Positions 36,845 to 45,493 of a DNA stretch of 64,000 nt are shown piece after piece. The position numbers and the translations under genes were made by a program. Every line of letters begins with the position of its first letter. Positions within the stretch are counted from its first letter, which is position 1. Origin of the DNA: Photobacterium chitinilyticum. Its GTDB lineage: Bacteria; Pseudomonadota; Gammaproteobacteria; Enterobacterales; Vibrionaceae. The DNA lies in the NCBI RefSeq assembly GCF_004104355.1, contig NZ_RJLM01000001.1, positions 538,711 through 602,710 of the forward strand. The letters run 5' to 3'. The notes beneath the pieces are model-generated. The model worked only from the letters and a program-made list of their open reading frames with translations. It was not told the origin of the DNA and ran no database searches.

Positions 36845-37291
36845 TCATGCTAAGTGTGTTTTGGTGCGAATTGGCCGGTGGCTATTGAAATAATGCAATC
36901 CGCCAGTAATGGCCGTGATAACTAACATGATGATAAATTGCGGCTCAAGTTCACTGTAGACACGAGACTCCAAAGATCCGGGCAGGTAGCAACCGCAGTC
37001 GAAATGTAGCCCTTGGTATAGAGCAATACCTGAAGGCAGCATATAAAGGGCTAGGCAGACGACAATGGGGGCAATGGAGGTTAGTTCAAAAAATGCCAGC
37101 GAGAGGCAAACAGCCAGGGCAAATGGAAGTGAAAATGCCAGTACTTCGACATACATGGCCGGTACGAGCCCGGTATCTAACAACAAGAGCGCAGTCTGCT
37201 CGGGTTGGAAGAAGCCTTTTAGCACGATGGCAGCGGCTGACAAAAGTATGAAGCTGGTGATGAAACGATGAATATACCCACATGTTTTCAT
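36845..37291 (-). CDS. MauE/DoxX-like redox-associated membrane protein
   Basis: A 148-residue inner-membrane protein with four hydrophobic helices (about residues 8-28, 48-68, 70-92 and 118-138). A cysteine motif FDCGCYLPGS lies between helices 3 and 4 near residue 103, the hallmark of MauE/DoxX-type proteins that work with periplasmic thiol-disulfide partners. ATG 37291 is preferred over 37369 because the longer form adds a polar extension with no family support; the SD is weak. It lies 76 bp before the rhodanese gene and 96 bp after yqeB. Together with the rhodanese it forms a putative periplasmic chalcogen or redox pair. Confidence 0.75.
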   Translation of the reverse strand: MKTCGYIHRFITSFILLSAAAIVLKGFFQPEQTALLLLDTGLVPAMYVEVLAFSLPFALAVCLSLAFFELTSIAPIVVCLALYMLPSGIALYQGLHFDCGCYLPGSLESRVYSELEPQFIIMLVITAITGGLHYFNSHRPIRTKTHLA

Positions 37292-37387
37292 AGCAGTACT
37301 CACTTCCTTTGATGGCGGCGTGTTAAAAGGTACTTTCAAGCTGCCGCCTGTATAACGATGCTTTGCCAAATGGCCGGATGTTAATGA

Positions 37388-38986
37388 TTAATTCAAGGTG
37401 GTATGCTCCAAATGAAGCATGGCTTCGAGCACACTGCCGCCGATCGCGCGGGCTTTATCTGAAACGGTTGTGTAATCAGCTTCTATACCCCGAGGGTCGA
37501 TATCGCCGATTTTGAATCCTTCCGTCACGGTCAGCCCGTTATTAAGTAGTCCTCGGACCATGCCGCCAAGTGGTGCGACAACCGGACTGTCGCCAACATG
37601 TGCAATAACGTCACCTTCTTCAACGATATCGCCAAGTTTGACGTGGTTATGCATAGTGCCATTGCACGTTGCACGTAAAACTCGTTGGTGAGTGTAGCCG
37701 CCGATATTGCCTGGGATCCCAGTATTGGCCTGTGTGGCACCATTGTAGATTATGCGTCCGAGGTGATGACCCCGGTTAGTTTCGATAACCGCATCGCAAT
37801 CTTCGCCGGCAGTGAAGCCCGGGCCGAGGGCGATAGTGATCGGAGCCATATCTCGTGTCGTTCCAAGGTTGCGCTTCGCCAGAATCGCATCGACAACAAA
37901 GGTTGGCTTGAGGTTGGCGAGCGAACAGCAGTCTTCATCCACCATCACCGGAATTTGGTTATCATCGATTAGCTTAAACACCTCTTCACAGTTCTTGGCT
38001 TTTCGTGCTGTAATCCCTTCGACTTCCGCAGGCTTACCGTACAGGCACTGGGCAAAAGAGACCGTGCAGCGAATCACAGTTGGCTGGGATATGTCGGTCA
38101 TTACCACTTTAAATCCTGCATTTTTGAGGCGGATCGCAACACCAGTAGCAATATCTCCGGCTCCTCGGACTAAAACCAGTTTATTACGGTTCAGGCGGGT
38201 ATCGTCCTTCATCAGCCCACCAGCGGACTGGTGCTTAACTTTAAGTACCTCGGCCATGATGCTGATGGCAATTTCGTCGGGTGTCTCGGCGCCTATATTG
38301 AACCCGATAGGGGAGTGAATAGCCTGAATATGCGCCTCACTGACATTGCATTTTCTTAGGTGATTAAACAAGGTCTGTACCTTACGACGGCTGGCCATCA
38401 GTCCGATGTACCGGGTATCGCAGTCGACGACTTTGGTAATAGCATCTTGATCCTGATGGTTTGTCGCAATCACGACGAAGCTGTCTTTATTGATCTCCAG
38501 CTTATCGATGGCGTCTTCCATATTCTGGCCGAGTACTCGTTTGGTGCCCGCGGGGAAGTGCTCTTCTGCCAAGCTCTCTGCGTAGGCATCGGCTACCGTA
38601 ATATCAAACCCGAGCACATGGGCGGCATGGGAAACGGCGCGGTTAACGTGTCCGGCTCCAATTAAGATAAGGCTTGGACGCAAGCCGTAGACATCAATGA
38701 ACACGCTCATTGCACCGCCACAGTCCATACCCATGGCCTCTGGTCCTGAACGGGTCATACGTCCTTTGACTACGCGGGCTTTTCTTTCTTGCAAAGCCTC
38801 TAGTGATTGTTCAATGACATAGCGTTCAATCATACCGCCGCCGACTGTACCGATGATCGAACCATCGGCTTTGACGATCATTTGCCCCGAGTGGCGCGGA
38901 GCTGAACCGCGCGTTTCAATTATGTTTGCCAGTGCAAACGGAATGTTTTCTTCTTCGAGTTGTGCGGCTTTAGCAAAAATGTTCAT
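37388..38986 (-). CDS. yqeB: Selenium-dependent molybdenum hydroxylase maturation protein YqeB
   Basis: A 532-residue protein (E. coli YqeB about 541). The N-terminal half is XdhC-like: ANIIETRGSAPRHSGQMIV near residue 22, TVGGGMIERYV, then a Rossmann strand LILIGAGHVNRAVSHAA near 110. The C-terminal half is the YqeB/EF2563 domain: LVLVRGAGDIATGVAIRLKN near 272 and VAPLGGMVRGLL near 460. The family always accompanies selenium-dependent molybdenum hydroxylases and is thought to help make or insert the labile selenium ligand; its chemistry is not settled. GAGGT lies before ATG 38986. It is 44 bp from yqeC on the same strand. Confidence 0.93.
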   Translation of the reverse strand: MNIFAKAAQLEEENIPFALANIIETRGSAPRHSGQMIVKADGSIIGTVGGGMIERYVIEQSLEALQERKARVVKGRMTRSGPEAMGMDCGGAMSVFIDVYGLRPSLILIGAGHVNRAVSHAAHVLGFDITVADAYAESLAEEHFPAGTKRVLGQNMEDAIDKLEINKDSFVVIATNHQDQDAITKVVDCDTRYIGLMASRRKVQTLFNHLRKCNVSEAHIQAIHSPIGFNIGAETPDEIAISIMAEVLKVKHQSAGGLMKDDTRLNRNKLVLVRGAGDIATGVAIRLKNAGFKVVMTDISQPTVIRCTVSFAQCLYGKPAEVEGITARKAKNCEEVFKLIDDNQIPVMVDEDCCSLANLKPTFVVDAILAKRNLGTTRDMAPITIALGPGFTAGEDCDAVIETNRGHHLGRIIYNGATQANTGIPGNIGGYTHQRVLRATCNGTMHNHVKLGDIVEEGDVIAHVGDSPVVAPLGGMVRGLLNNGLTVTEGFKIGDIDPRGIEADYTTVSDKARAIGGSVLEAMLHLEHTTLN

Positions 38987-39030
38987 CAATCGTGACCTCA
39001 ATGTCTCTCGACGAGGAGGCGCCCAATGGG

Positions 39031-39852
39031 TTAGTTCCTCGTCAGTACGTCTTTAATCGGTGTGTGACTGTGCATCGAAGCAAGCCAGATGGCATCAAGT
39101 TGTGTGGTTTGAATCATGACCTGGTGAGCTAACTGAGTCAGTTGTTGGTAGTTAGTGACGAGGTCGATTTTATTTATTAACCAAATCTTGGTGGCCTGTT
39201 CGGGCGCGTGCTTAAACATTCCATGTTGATGCTCAATCAAGTTCCCCAATATTCGGTGATCAATCATGTCACCCTCTGAACATTGGGTAAGGGCAGAAAA
39301 TGTGTTCCATCGATGAATTCTCTCGGGAGTTGCCCGAGTATGAATAATTTCTGCTCCGGTTACACCGATAACCATATCCGAAGAAATTGGAATGCAAGGC
39401 TCGTGCCTATCGGGAGCCTTTATTGGCAAGCATTTCGCACCATCGGCTTCAATAATAAAAACTGTGAAAGGTGAGTCATTTTTTAAATTATCAATGAGCT
39501 CGGCTGTGACACCCGACACTTTAATTTTGTCGTTTGTGTTGTTGCTTTTAATTCTTTTTTGATAACAGAAAGTGATACTTGGATCTGATAAATTTAACTG
39601 ACTAAGTGCTATTAGTGGGTTTTCTTCCTGTTCGAGATTAATAAAGTGATCAGCATGGGTCTCTTTGGGTAGAAACATCTTCGTGGTCGTGCTGACAAAT
39701 ACGCAATGGCCTTGTCTTCTTAACTGGTTTGCAAGCCAGAAGGCTGCCGATGTTTTACCGCCGCCACCGACCAGTGCAAGAACGAGCGGAGTAGAGGTCG
39801 GCAAGTCAAACGGTGAAGAGTGTAATGCGTGGTAATGAATTTCTGGCTTCAT
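39031..39852 (-). CDS. yqeC: Selenium cofactor biosynthesis protein YqeC
   Basis: A 273-residue P-loop protein with LALVGGGGKTSAAFWLANQL near residue 23 (Walker A GGGGKT), VFVSTTTKM after it, and a later VFIIEADGAKCLPIKAPDRHEP segment near 140 characteristic of YqeC. It is a marker of selenium-dependent molybdenum hydroxylase maturation; the reaction is not firmly established. ATG 39852 has GGGGGA just upstream and begins the conserved part; an in-frame start at 39927 would overlap the divergent mocA gene. Only 60 bp separate the two divergent start codons. That gap carries three GATAAA words. Confidence 0.92.
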   Translation of the reverse strand: MKPEIHYHALHSSPFDLPTSTPLVLALVGGGGKTSAAFWLANQLRRQGHCVFVSTTTKMFLPKETHADHFINLEQEENPLIALSQLNLSDPSITFCYQKRIKSNNTNDKIKVSGVTAELIDNLKNDSPFTVFIIEADGAKCLPIKAPDRHEPCIPISSDMVIGVTGAEIIHTRATPERIHRWNTFSALTQCSEGDMIDHRILGNLIEHQHGMFKHAPEQATKIWLINKIDLVTNYQQLTQLAHQVMIQTTQLDAIWLASMHSHTPIKDVLTRN

Positions 39853-39912
39853 TTTGTCCCCCATTGCGCGATAAATGTCGATAGATAAATACCGATAAAG
39901 TGAGTGAAAACA

Positions 39913-40494
39913 ATGAATCAATGTCAACTAGTCGATTGTATAATGCCTGCTGCTGGCCTCTCTTCCCGTATGGGAAGCTGGAAAATGATGCTACCTTACC
40001 GGCATCATACAATCCTTGATGAAAGTATCGAAAATGCACTTGGCTTTTGTTCGCGAGTCATATTAGTCGCAGGTCACCGTGGAGATGAGTTAGTACAAAG
40101 ATACCAATTAAAATCAAATGTTAAAGTGATAGTTAATACTCACTATGAGCAAGGGATGCTGAGTTCTATTCAGCAGGGGGCCGGATTGGTAGAAACGACA
40201 CATTTCTTTATTTGTCATGGTGATATGCCATGCGTTTCGCCTGATATTTATCGGCAGGTATGGCTTAACCGCGGCCATTATACGGTGTTTCCCGGGACTG
40301 TGGAGCGTCCCGGCCATCCAGTATTGCTACCCTTAGACATGATCGGACAAATAACAACGGCCAGAGTCGATGATAAGATGAAGCGTATAATAAACAGTGC
40401 CGATGTGAGATATGCCGGACTGACTGCAGAAGAAATTCATCTCGATGTCGATACGCCTCAAGCTTATGACGCATTGTGTCGTCGCTCACAATAG
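39913..40494 (+). CDS. mocA: Molybdenum cofactor cytidylyltransferase MocA
   Basis: A 193-residue enzyme that joins CTP to molybdopterin, giving the cytosine dinucleotide cofactor used by XDH-family hydroxylases. The nucleotidyltransferase signature CIMPAAGLSSRMGSWKMMLPY spans the N-terminus (residues about 9-29) and HGDMPCVSPDIYRQVW is near 99, the metal-binding region. PGTVERPGHPVLLPL follows near 127, in line with E. coli MocA (YgfJ). ATG 39913 is chosen; a GTG at 39904 is possible. It is divergent from yqeC and upstream of ygfK, reproducing the E. coli order yqeB-yqeC-mocA-ygfK. Confidence 0.94.
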   Translation: MNQCQLVDCIMPAAGLSSRMGSWKMMLPYRHHTILDESIENALGFCSRVILVAGHRGDELVQRYQLKSNVKVIVNTHYEQGMLSSIQQGAGLVETTHFFICHGDMPCVSPDIYRQVWLNRGHYTVFPGTVERPGHPVLLPLDMIGQITTARVDDKMKRIINSADVRYAGLTAEEIHLDVDTPQAYDALCRRSQ

Positions 40495-40525
40495 CCCTAT
40501 CATTATGAGAATTGATAGCGGTAAT

Positions 40526-40540
40526 TTATCAAATTGATAT
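40526..40540. promoter_or_regulatory. CTATCA-N3-TGATAG family palindrome, most distal ygfK site
   Basis: TTATCA-AAT-TGATAT, 345 bp before the -24 element of the ygfK promoter. A half-site (ATTGATAG) lies just upstream at 40511-40518. Confidence 0.5.
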
Positions 40541-40674
40541 TACTCGTCAGAGCATATTGTGAGTGCCAGTAATATTATACTTCCTTATATCGTTATATTT
40601 TTTCATCAGTGAATAATTTTATTTTTACTTTTTATATTGAGTAAATTTATTTGCTTTCATATTTATCAGTGTTG

Positions 40675-40723
40675 CTATCATATTTGTCGGTATCAAAGTG
40701 ATAGCTATTTATTAAATTGATAG
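40675..40723. promoter_or_regulatory. Cluster of three CTATCA-type palindromes upstream of ygfK
   Basis: CTATCATATTTGTCG (40675-40689), GTATCAAAGTGATAG (40690-40704, the best copy) and TTATTAAATTGATAG (40709-40723) lie in tandem. They end about 160 bp before the sigma-54 promoter, the usual distance for enhancer sites of sigma-54 activators. Confidence 0.65.
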
Positions 40724-40884
40724 ATAAATTGGATTAATTAAGAATCATACTCATTTCCAATTAATTATTACTATTATTTATCCCATCTACTTATATTGCG
40801 TGTGTTCACACAATTGTACTTAGTTTCGACATTGGTCACGAATTTCACCAGGAAATTCGCCTTGATGATCTTGATCTTAAAGTT

Positions 40885-40900
40885 TGGCGCAGTAGTTGCT
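40885..40900 (+). promoter_or_regulatory. Sigma-54 (-24/-12) promoter of the ygfK operon
   Basis: TGGCGC-AGTAG-TTGCT matches the TGGCRC-N5-TTGCW consensus fully, with GG and GC ten bases apart. It is 120 bases before the ygfK start codon. A nearly identical element precedes ygfM at 49355. Confidence 0.82.
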
Positions 40901-41019
40901 CAATAGGAATCATAGCTGGCTGATTTAATTCAGCCTATCACTCTGAGCCCTACGCATTGCACAACGAAATGTGCTGGCTGTGACAATACAAGAAAAAAAC
41001 AGCATCAAGGAGATTTATC

Positions 41020-44000
41020 ATGGGAGACATCATGCGTCCCGTTCCGTTTGGCGAGCTTCTTAACCGCATTTTTAGCGAGTATAAAGAGAGCCAGTCAATT
41101 TTTGGGATTCCATCGAAGCAATTTTATCGCAAGGATAATGCAAAGGACTTATCCGTATGGGGTGAGAACTGTGAAACACCTGTAGGCCCTGCCGCAGGAC
41201 CGCACACTCAGTTGGCACAAAACATCATTTGCTCTTGGCTTGCTGGCGGCCGTTTCATGGAGCTGAAAACAGTTCAGAAACTGGATCAGCTGGAACTAGC
41301 CAAGCCATGTATCGATGCCGAAGATGAGTGCTTCAACACCGAGTGGTCAACAGAATTTACCCTGATAAAAGCCTATGATGAATACCTGAAAGCTTGGATT
41401 GCGCTTCATCTACTGGAAGAAGTGTTTGCTCCACGCGGTGACGGCGAAGAGAAGTCTTTTATCTTCAATATGAGTGTGGGCTATGATCTGGCGGGTATCC
41501 AGACAGCGCCGATGCAAAAATACATCGACGATATGGTCGATTCGAGCAAGCATGAAAGTTTCCATGCCTACATCGCCGAACTTAACCAGTTTATTACCGA
41601 TCCGGATTTCGTTAAAACCTTTGGCTTCGAACACCGTTTCGAGCGTCTGAATAAGCTTTCCGACACGATTCCAACTCAGCTGACTCGCGGTGTGACGCTT
41701 TCCACCATGCACGGTTGCCCTCCGAACGAAATTGAAGCGATCTGTCGCTATATGCTCGAAGAGAAGGGCATCAATACGTTCGTAAAACTGAACCCGACAT
41801 TACTGGGCTTCGAGCGCGTTCGTGGCATTCTTGATAATGCTGGTTTTGACTATGTTGCTCTGAGCGAAGAGTCATTCAGCCATGATCTACAAATTGAAGA
41901 TGCCAAAGCTATGTTGCATCGCCTGGTTGATCTCGGCAAAGAAAAAGGTATCGGTTTCGGGGTTAAACTGACCAATACCCTAGGTACGCTGAATCGCAAA
42001 GGCCGTCTTCCTGACAAAGAAATGTATATGTCAGGCCGTGCCTTGTTCCCGCTATCAATCAATGTGGCACTGGAACTATCCCGTGAATTTGACGGTACGT
42101 TGCCGATTTCATATTCCGGCGGTGCAAGCAAGTTTAATATCAAGGAAATCTTCGAGACTGGTATTCGTCCAATTACTATGGCGACAGACTTGCTCAAGCC
42201 TGGTGGTTATCTGCGTTTGGCTGACTGTGCCAAGGAGCTGGAGACCAGTGAAGAGTGGGGCATGCAAAAGGTCGATCTCGTCAAGCTGGAAGCGTTGGCT
42301 GCTAAATCCCTGGTTGCCGATTACGTTCAGAAAGAGTGGCGTGGCCCGGAAGAGATCAGCGTGAAGAAAGCTGTGCCTCTGACTGACTGTTATGTCGCGC
42401 CATGTGTGACAGCCTGCCCGATTAGCCAGGATATTCCTGAGTACATCCGCTTGATGGGTGAACATAAGTACACCGAAGCACTGGAAGTGATTTATTCACG
42501 AAATGCGTTGCCTGCAATCACAGGTCACATTTGTGATCACCAGTGCCAGTACAACTGTACGCGCCGTGATTACGAAGGTGCGTTGAACATCCGCGAAATG
42601 AAGAAAATCGCATTGGCTGAAGGCTGGGATGGCTACAAGGCCAAGTGGCATGAGCCGGAATTGGATAAGGCGAAGCATCCGGTAGCGGTGATTGGTGCCG
42701 GTCCTGCGGGCTTGTCTGCAGCGTACTTCATGGCACGTGCCGGCCACCCTGTGACCGTGTTTGAGAAAGAGCACAATGCCGGTGGTGTGGTGAAGAACAT
42801 CATTCCTCAGTTCCGTATTCCTGCCGAGGTGATTCAGCACGATATTGATTTCGTGAAAGATCACGGTGTCCATATTGAGTACGGCTGCAATCCGAACATG
42901 ACAGTGGATACGCTGAAATCAAGCGGCTTCAAGTATATCTGTTTGGGTATAGGTGCAGATAAAGGCAATCCGATTTCACTCTCTGGTGATAATACCAAGG
43001 TGTTCAAGTCGCTTGAATTCCTTCGTAGCTTTAACGACGGCGAGAAGTTGGAGCTTGGTAAGCATGTAGCTGTTGTCGGTGCCGGTAATACCGCGATGGA
43101 CAGTGCCCGAGCAGCCCTTAAGGTTGACGGCGTCGAGAAGGTCACCGTCTTGTACCGTCGTACTATTGCAGAAATGCCAGCGTACAAGGAAGAGTATGAA
43201 GAAGCCGTTGAAGATGGCGTTCAATTCATGTTCCTTACCAATCCTGAGCAGTTCGGTGCCGATGGCAAGCTGACAGCCCGCGTGATGGAGCTGGGTGAGC
43301 CTGATGAGAAAGGCCGTCGCCGTCCGGTTGCTACCGATGAGACTATCGAGCTTCAGGTTGATGCATTGGTTACCGCTGTGGGTGAACAGTCAAACCGCGA
43401 TGTGCTGACCCGTATCGGTGTGCCGATGGGTGAAGATGGCTGGCCGGCTGTCGATGCAAAAACTTGCGAGACTTCGGTCGAGAATGTGTTCTTGATGGGT
43501 GATGCCCAAACCGGTCCTTCTTCGATTGTCTCTGCCATTTCCGGCGGTCGCAAGGCAGCAACGGCGATTCTGGCTCGTGAAGCTAAGTCGGAGCAGCTAC
43601 AGGATGTTTCCTCCGAAGTTAAGGCCGAAGCTGTCTACGCCCGTAAAGGCGATATTCAGGTCAAAATGATCAGTGCGAACCAGCTTGAAGAAGCTGATCG
43701 CGAAGACTTTATCGAGCAAGAAGCAAAACGTTGTTTGGAATGTTCGTATATCTGTAGCAAGTGTGTGGATGTGTGTCCGAACCGCGCCAATATTTCACTG
43801 CCAATTCCTGGTTTCAAAGATCAGTATCAGACATTGCATATTGACGCTTACTGTAACGAATGTGGTAACTGTGCGCAGTTCTGCCCATGGGATAGCAAGC
43901 CTTATAAAGACAAGTTCACCATCTTCAACTTACGTGGTGATTTCGCAAACAGCACCAACGCCGGCTTCTTTATCGAAGGCGAGGAAGTGCTGGTTCGTTC

Positions 44001-44136
44001 CCAGGGCGAACTATATACCTTCAGCATTAATGCACAAAGTGAAGTGGATATGCCTGAGTCGATGGCTGATGAAGCAATCATGATTAGCTATGTTCATGCA
44101 CATCATCGTTATCTTCTTGGCAAAGTAGATGTATAG
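41020..44136 (+). CDS. ygfK: YgfK, Fe-S flavoprotein oxidoreductase of the SDMH/purine cluster
   Basis: A 1038-residue protein (E. coli YgfK about 1032) opening MGDIMRPVPFGELLNRIFSE. The first about 400 residues form a dihydroorotate-dehydrogenase-like barrel (TLSTMHGCPPNEIEAICRYM near 225). A GltD-type unit follows: CVTACPISQDIP near 463, VIGAGPAGLSAAYFMARAG near 556 and VVGAGNTAMDSARAAL near 686. The tail carries two 4Fe-4S motifs (CLECSYICSKCVDVCP near 905, CNECGNCAQFCP near 946). It was annotated as a selenate reductase subunit, and is now counted among the genes needed for anaerobic urate degradation in gut bacteria. It probably feeds or takes electrons from XdhD. First gene of a sigma-54-driven operon; SD AAGGAG. 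Confidence 0.94.
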   Translation: MGDIMRPVPFGELLNRIFSEYKESQSIFGIPSKQFYRKDNAKDLSVWGENCETPVGPAAGPHTQLAQNIICSWLAGGRFMELKTVQKLDQLELAKPCIDAEDECFNTEWSTEFTLIKAYDEYLKAWIALHLLEEVFAPRGDGEEKSFIFNMSVGYDLAGIQTAPMQKYIDDMVDSSKHESFHAYIAELNQFITDPDFVKTFGFEHRFERLNKLSDTIPTQLTRGVTLSTMHGCPPNEIEAICRYMLEEKGINTFVKLNPTLLGFERVRGILDNAGFDYVALSEESFSHDLQIEDAKAMLHRLVDLGKEKGIGFGVKLTNTLGTLNRKGRLPDKEMYMSGRALFPLSINVALELSREFDGTLPISYSGGASKFNIKEIFETGIRPITMATDLLKPGGYLRLADCAKELETSEEWGMQKVDLVKLEALAAKSLVADYVQKEWRGPEEISVKKAVPLTDCYVAPCVTACPISQDIPEYIRLMGEHKYTEALEVIYSRNALPAITGHICDHQCQYNCTRRDYEGALNIREMKKIALAEGWDGYKAKWHEPELDKAKHPVAVIGAGPAGLSAAYFMARAGHPVTVFEKEHNAGGVVKNIIPQFRIPAEVIQHDIDFVKDHGVHIEYGCNPNMTVDTLKSSGFKYICLGIGADKGNPISLSGDNTKVFKSLEFLRSFNDGEKLELGKHVAVVGAGNTAMDSARAALKVDGVEKVTVLYRRTIAEMPAYKEEYEEAVEDGVQFMFLTNPEQFGADGKLTARVMELGEPDEKGRRRPVATDETIELQVDALVTAVGEQSNRDVLTRIGVPMGEDGWPAVDAKTCETSVENVFLMGDAQTGPSSIVSAISGGRKAATAILAREAKSEQLQDVSSEVKAEAVYARKGDIQVKMISANQLEEADREDFIEQEAKRCLECSYICSKCVDVCPNRANISLPIPGFKDQYQTLHIDAYCNECGNCAQFCPWDSKPYKDKFTIFNLRGDFANSTNAGFFIEGEEVLVRSQGELYTFSINAQSEVDMPESMADEAIMISYVHAHHRYLLGKVDV

Positions 44137-44150
44137 GTGAGGAATCAGGA

Positions 44151-45479
44151 ATGTTATTACTAAAAAATGCAACGGCAGTGCAGTTTGAACCTGCACTGAT
44201 TAAGGAAAGCGTTGATATCGTCATCGATGGCGGCGTGATCAAGGAAGTTGGTTCGAATCTGGCGGCTAAATACCCAGATGCCACTATCAAGGAGATGAAG
44301 GGAAAACTGGTCATGCCGGGTATTGTCTGCTCGCATAACCATTTTTACTCGGGTCTTGCCCGCGGCATTATGGCTGATATCAAGCCAAGCCCGGATTTCA
44401 TTTCGATTCTGAAGAACCTGTGGTGGCGGATGGACCGCGCGCTGGATGAGGAAGCGGTCTACTACAGTGGCCTGATCTGCTCGCTGGAAGCGATCAAGAA
44501 TGGTTGTTCGTCGGTGATTGACCATCATGCTTCGCCTAACTACATCGCGGGATCGCTTAACACCCTTCGCAAGGGGTTCCTGAAAGCCGGTCTGCGTGGC
44601 ATGACCTGCTATGAAACCACCGACCGTAATGGTGGTATGAAGGAAATGATGGCGGGTGTCGAAGAGAACATCGCCTTTGCCCAGCTTATTGACCGTGCCA
44701 AGGCAGAAGGGACAGAACCTTACTTGGTGGAAGCGCATATCGGTGCCCACGCACCGTTTACGGTGACCAACGAAGGTTTGGCCATGATGGCCGAGGCTGT
44801 TCAGGCAACGGGGCGTGGTATCCATGTCCATGTAGCGGAAGATCGCTACGACGTGACCCATAGCCACCATCATTACAGTCAAGATATTGTCGAGCGTCTC
44901 GACAGCTTTGGTTTGATCAACGAGAAAACCTTGCTGGCCCATGGTTTGTTCCTGTCCGATCGCGATATCGATATCCTGAATGCCAAAGATGGCTTCCTGG
45001 TCCATAACGCCCGTTCAAACATGAACAACAACGTGGGTTACAACAACAAGCTGACCCGCTTTAAGAATGTGGCATTGGGTACTGATGGTATTGGAGCTGA
45101 TATGTTTGAAGAGCTCAAATTTGCTTTTTTCAAGCATCGTGATGCCGGTGGCCCGCTTTGGCCTGATAGCTTCACTCGCAACCTTTGGAACGGGAATGAA
45201 ATCCTGGCACGTAACTTCGGAGCCAAATTTGGTCGCCTGGACCCTGGCAACAAGGCCGACTTGACCATTCTTGACTACACCAGCCCGACACCGTTTGTGG
45301 CAGACAACCTGCCTGGACATATTGCCTTTGGCATTAATGCGGGTAACGTCAACAGCGTTATCGTTGAAGGACGTTTTGTGTATGAAGATCGCGCTTTCCC
45401 GTTCGATGTTGCGCCTATCTATGCTGAAGCCAGCAAAGTAGCCCAGCGTCTATGGAAGACAATGGATCAATTAGACTAA
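44151..45479 (+). CDS. ssnA: SsnA, amidohydrolase/aminohydrolase of the purine cluster
   Basis: A 442-residue cytoplasmic metal amidohydrolase of the chlorohydrolase/guanine-deaminase group. Metal-site motifs: CSHNHFYSGLARG near residue 60 (HxH), HVHVAEDRYD near 227, LLAHGLFLSD near 262 and LGTDGIGADMFEE near 307 with the metal-ligand Asp. It starts 14 bases after ygfK. It belongs to the enteric anaerobic purine-degradation gene set, where it likely opens or deaminates a reduced purine intermediate; the exact substrate is not known to me. Confidence 0.93.
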   Translation: MLLLKNATAVQFEPALIKESVDIVIDGGVIKEVGSNLAAKYPDATIKEMKGKLVMPGIVCSHNHFYSGLARGIMADIKPSPDFISILKNLWWRMDRALDEEAVYYSGLICSLEAIKNGCSSVIDHHASPNYIAGSLNTLRKGFLKAGLRGMTCYETTDRNGGMKEMMAGVEENIAFAQLIDRAKAEGTEPYLVEAHIGAHAPFTVTNEGLAMMAEAVQATGRGIHVHVAEDRYDVTHSHHHYSQDIVERLDSFGLINEKTLLAHGLFLSDRDIDILNAKDGFLVHNARSNMNNNVGYNNKLTRFKNVALGTDGIGADMFEELKFAFFKHRDAGGPLWPDSFTRNLWNGNEILARNFGAKFGRLDPGNKADLTILDYTSPTPFVADNLPGHIAFGINAGNVNSVIVEGRFVYEDRAFPFDVAPIYAEASKVAQRLWKTMDQLD

Positions 45480-45493
45480 TGTGAGATCCCGTT

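Noticed and set aside
39869-39900. Three GATAAA words between yqeC and mocA as operators
   Set aside because: Spacing is uneven, there is no symmetry, and such AT-rich words are common in these intergenic regions.
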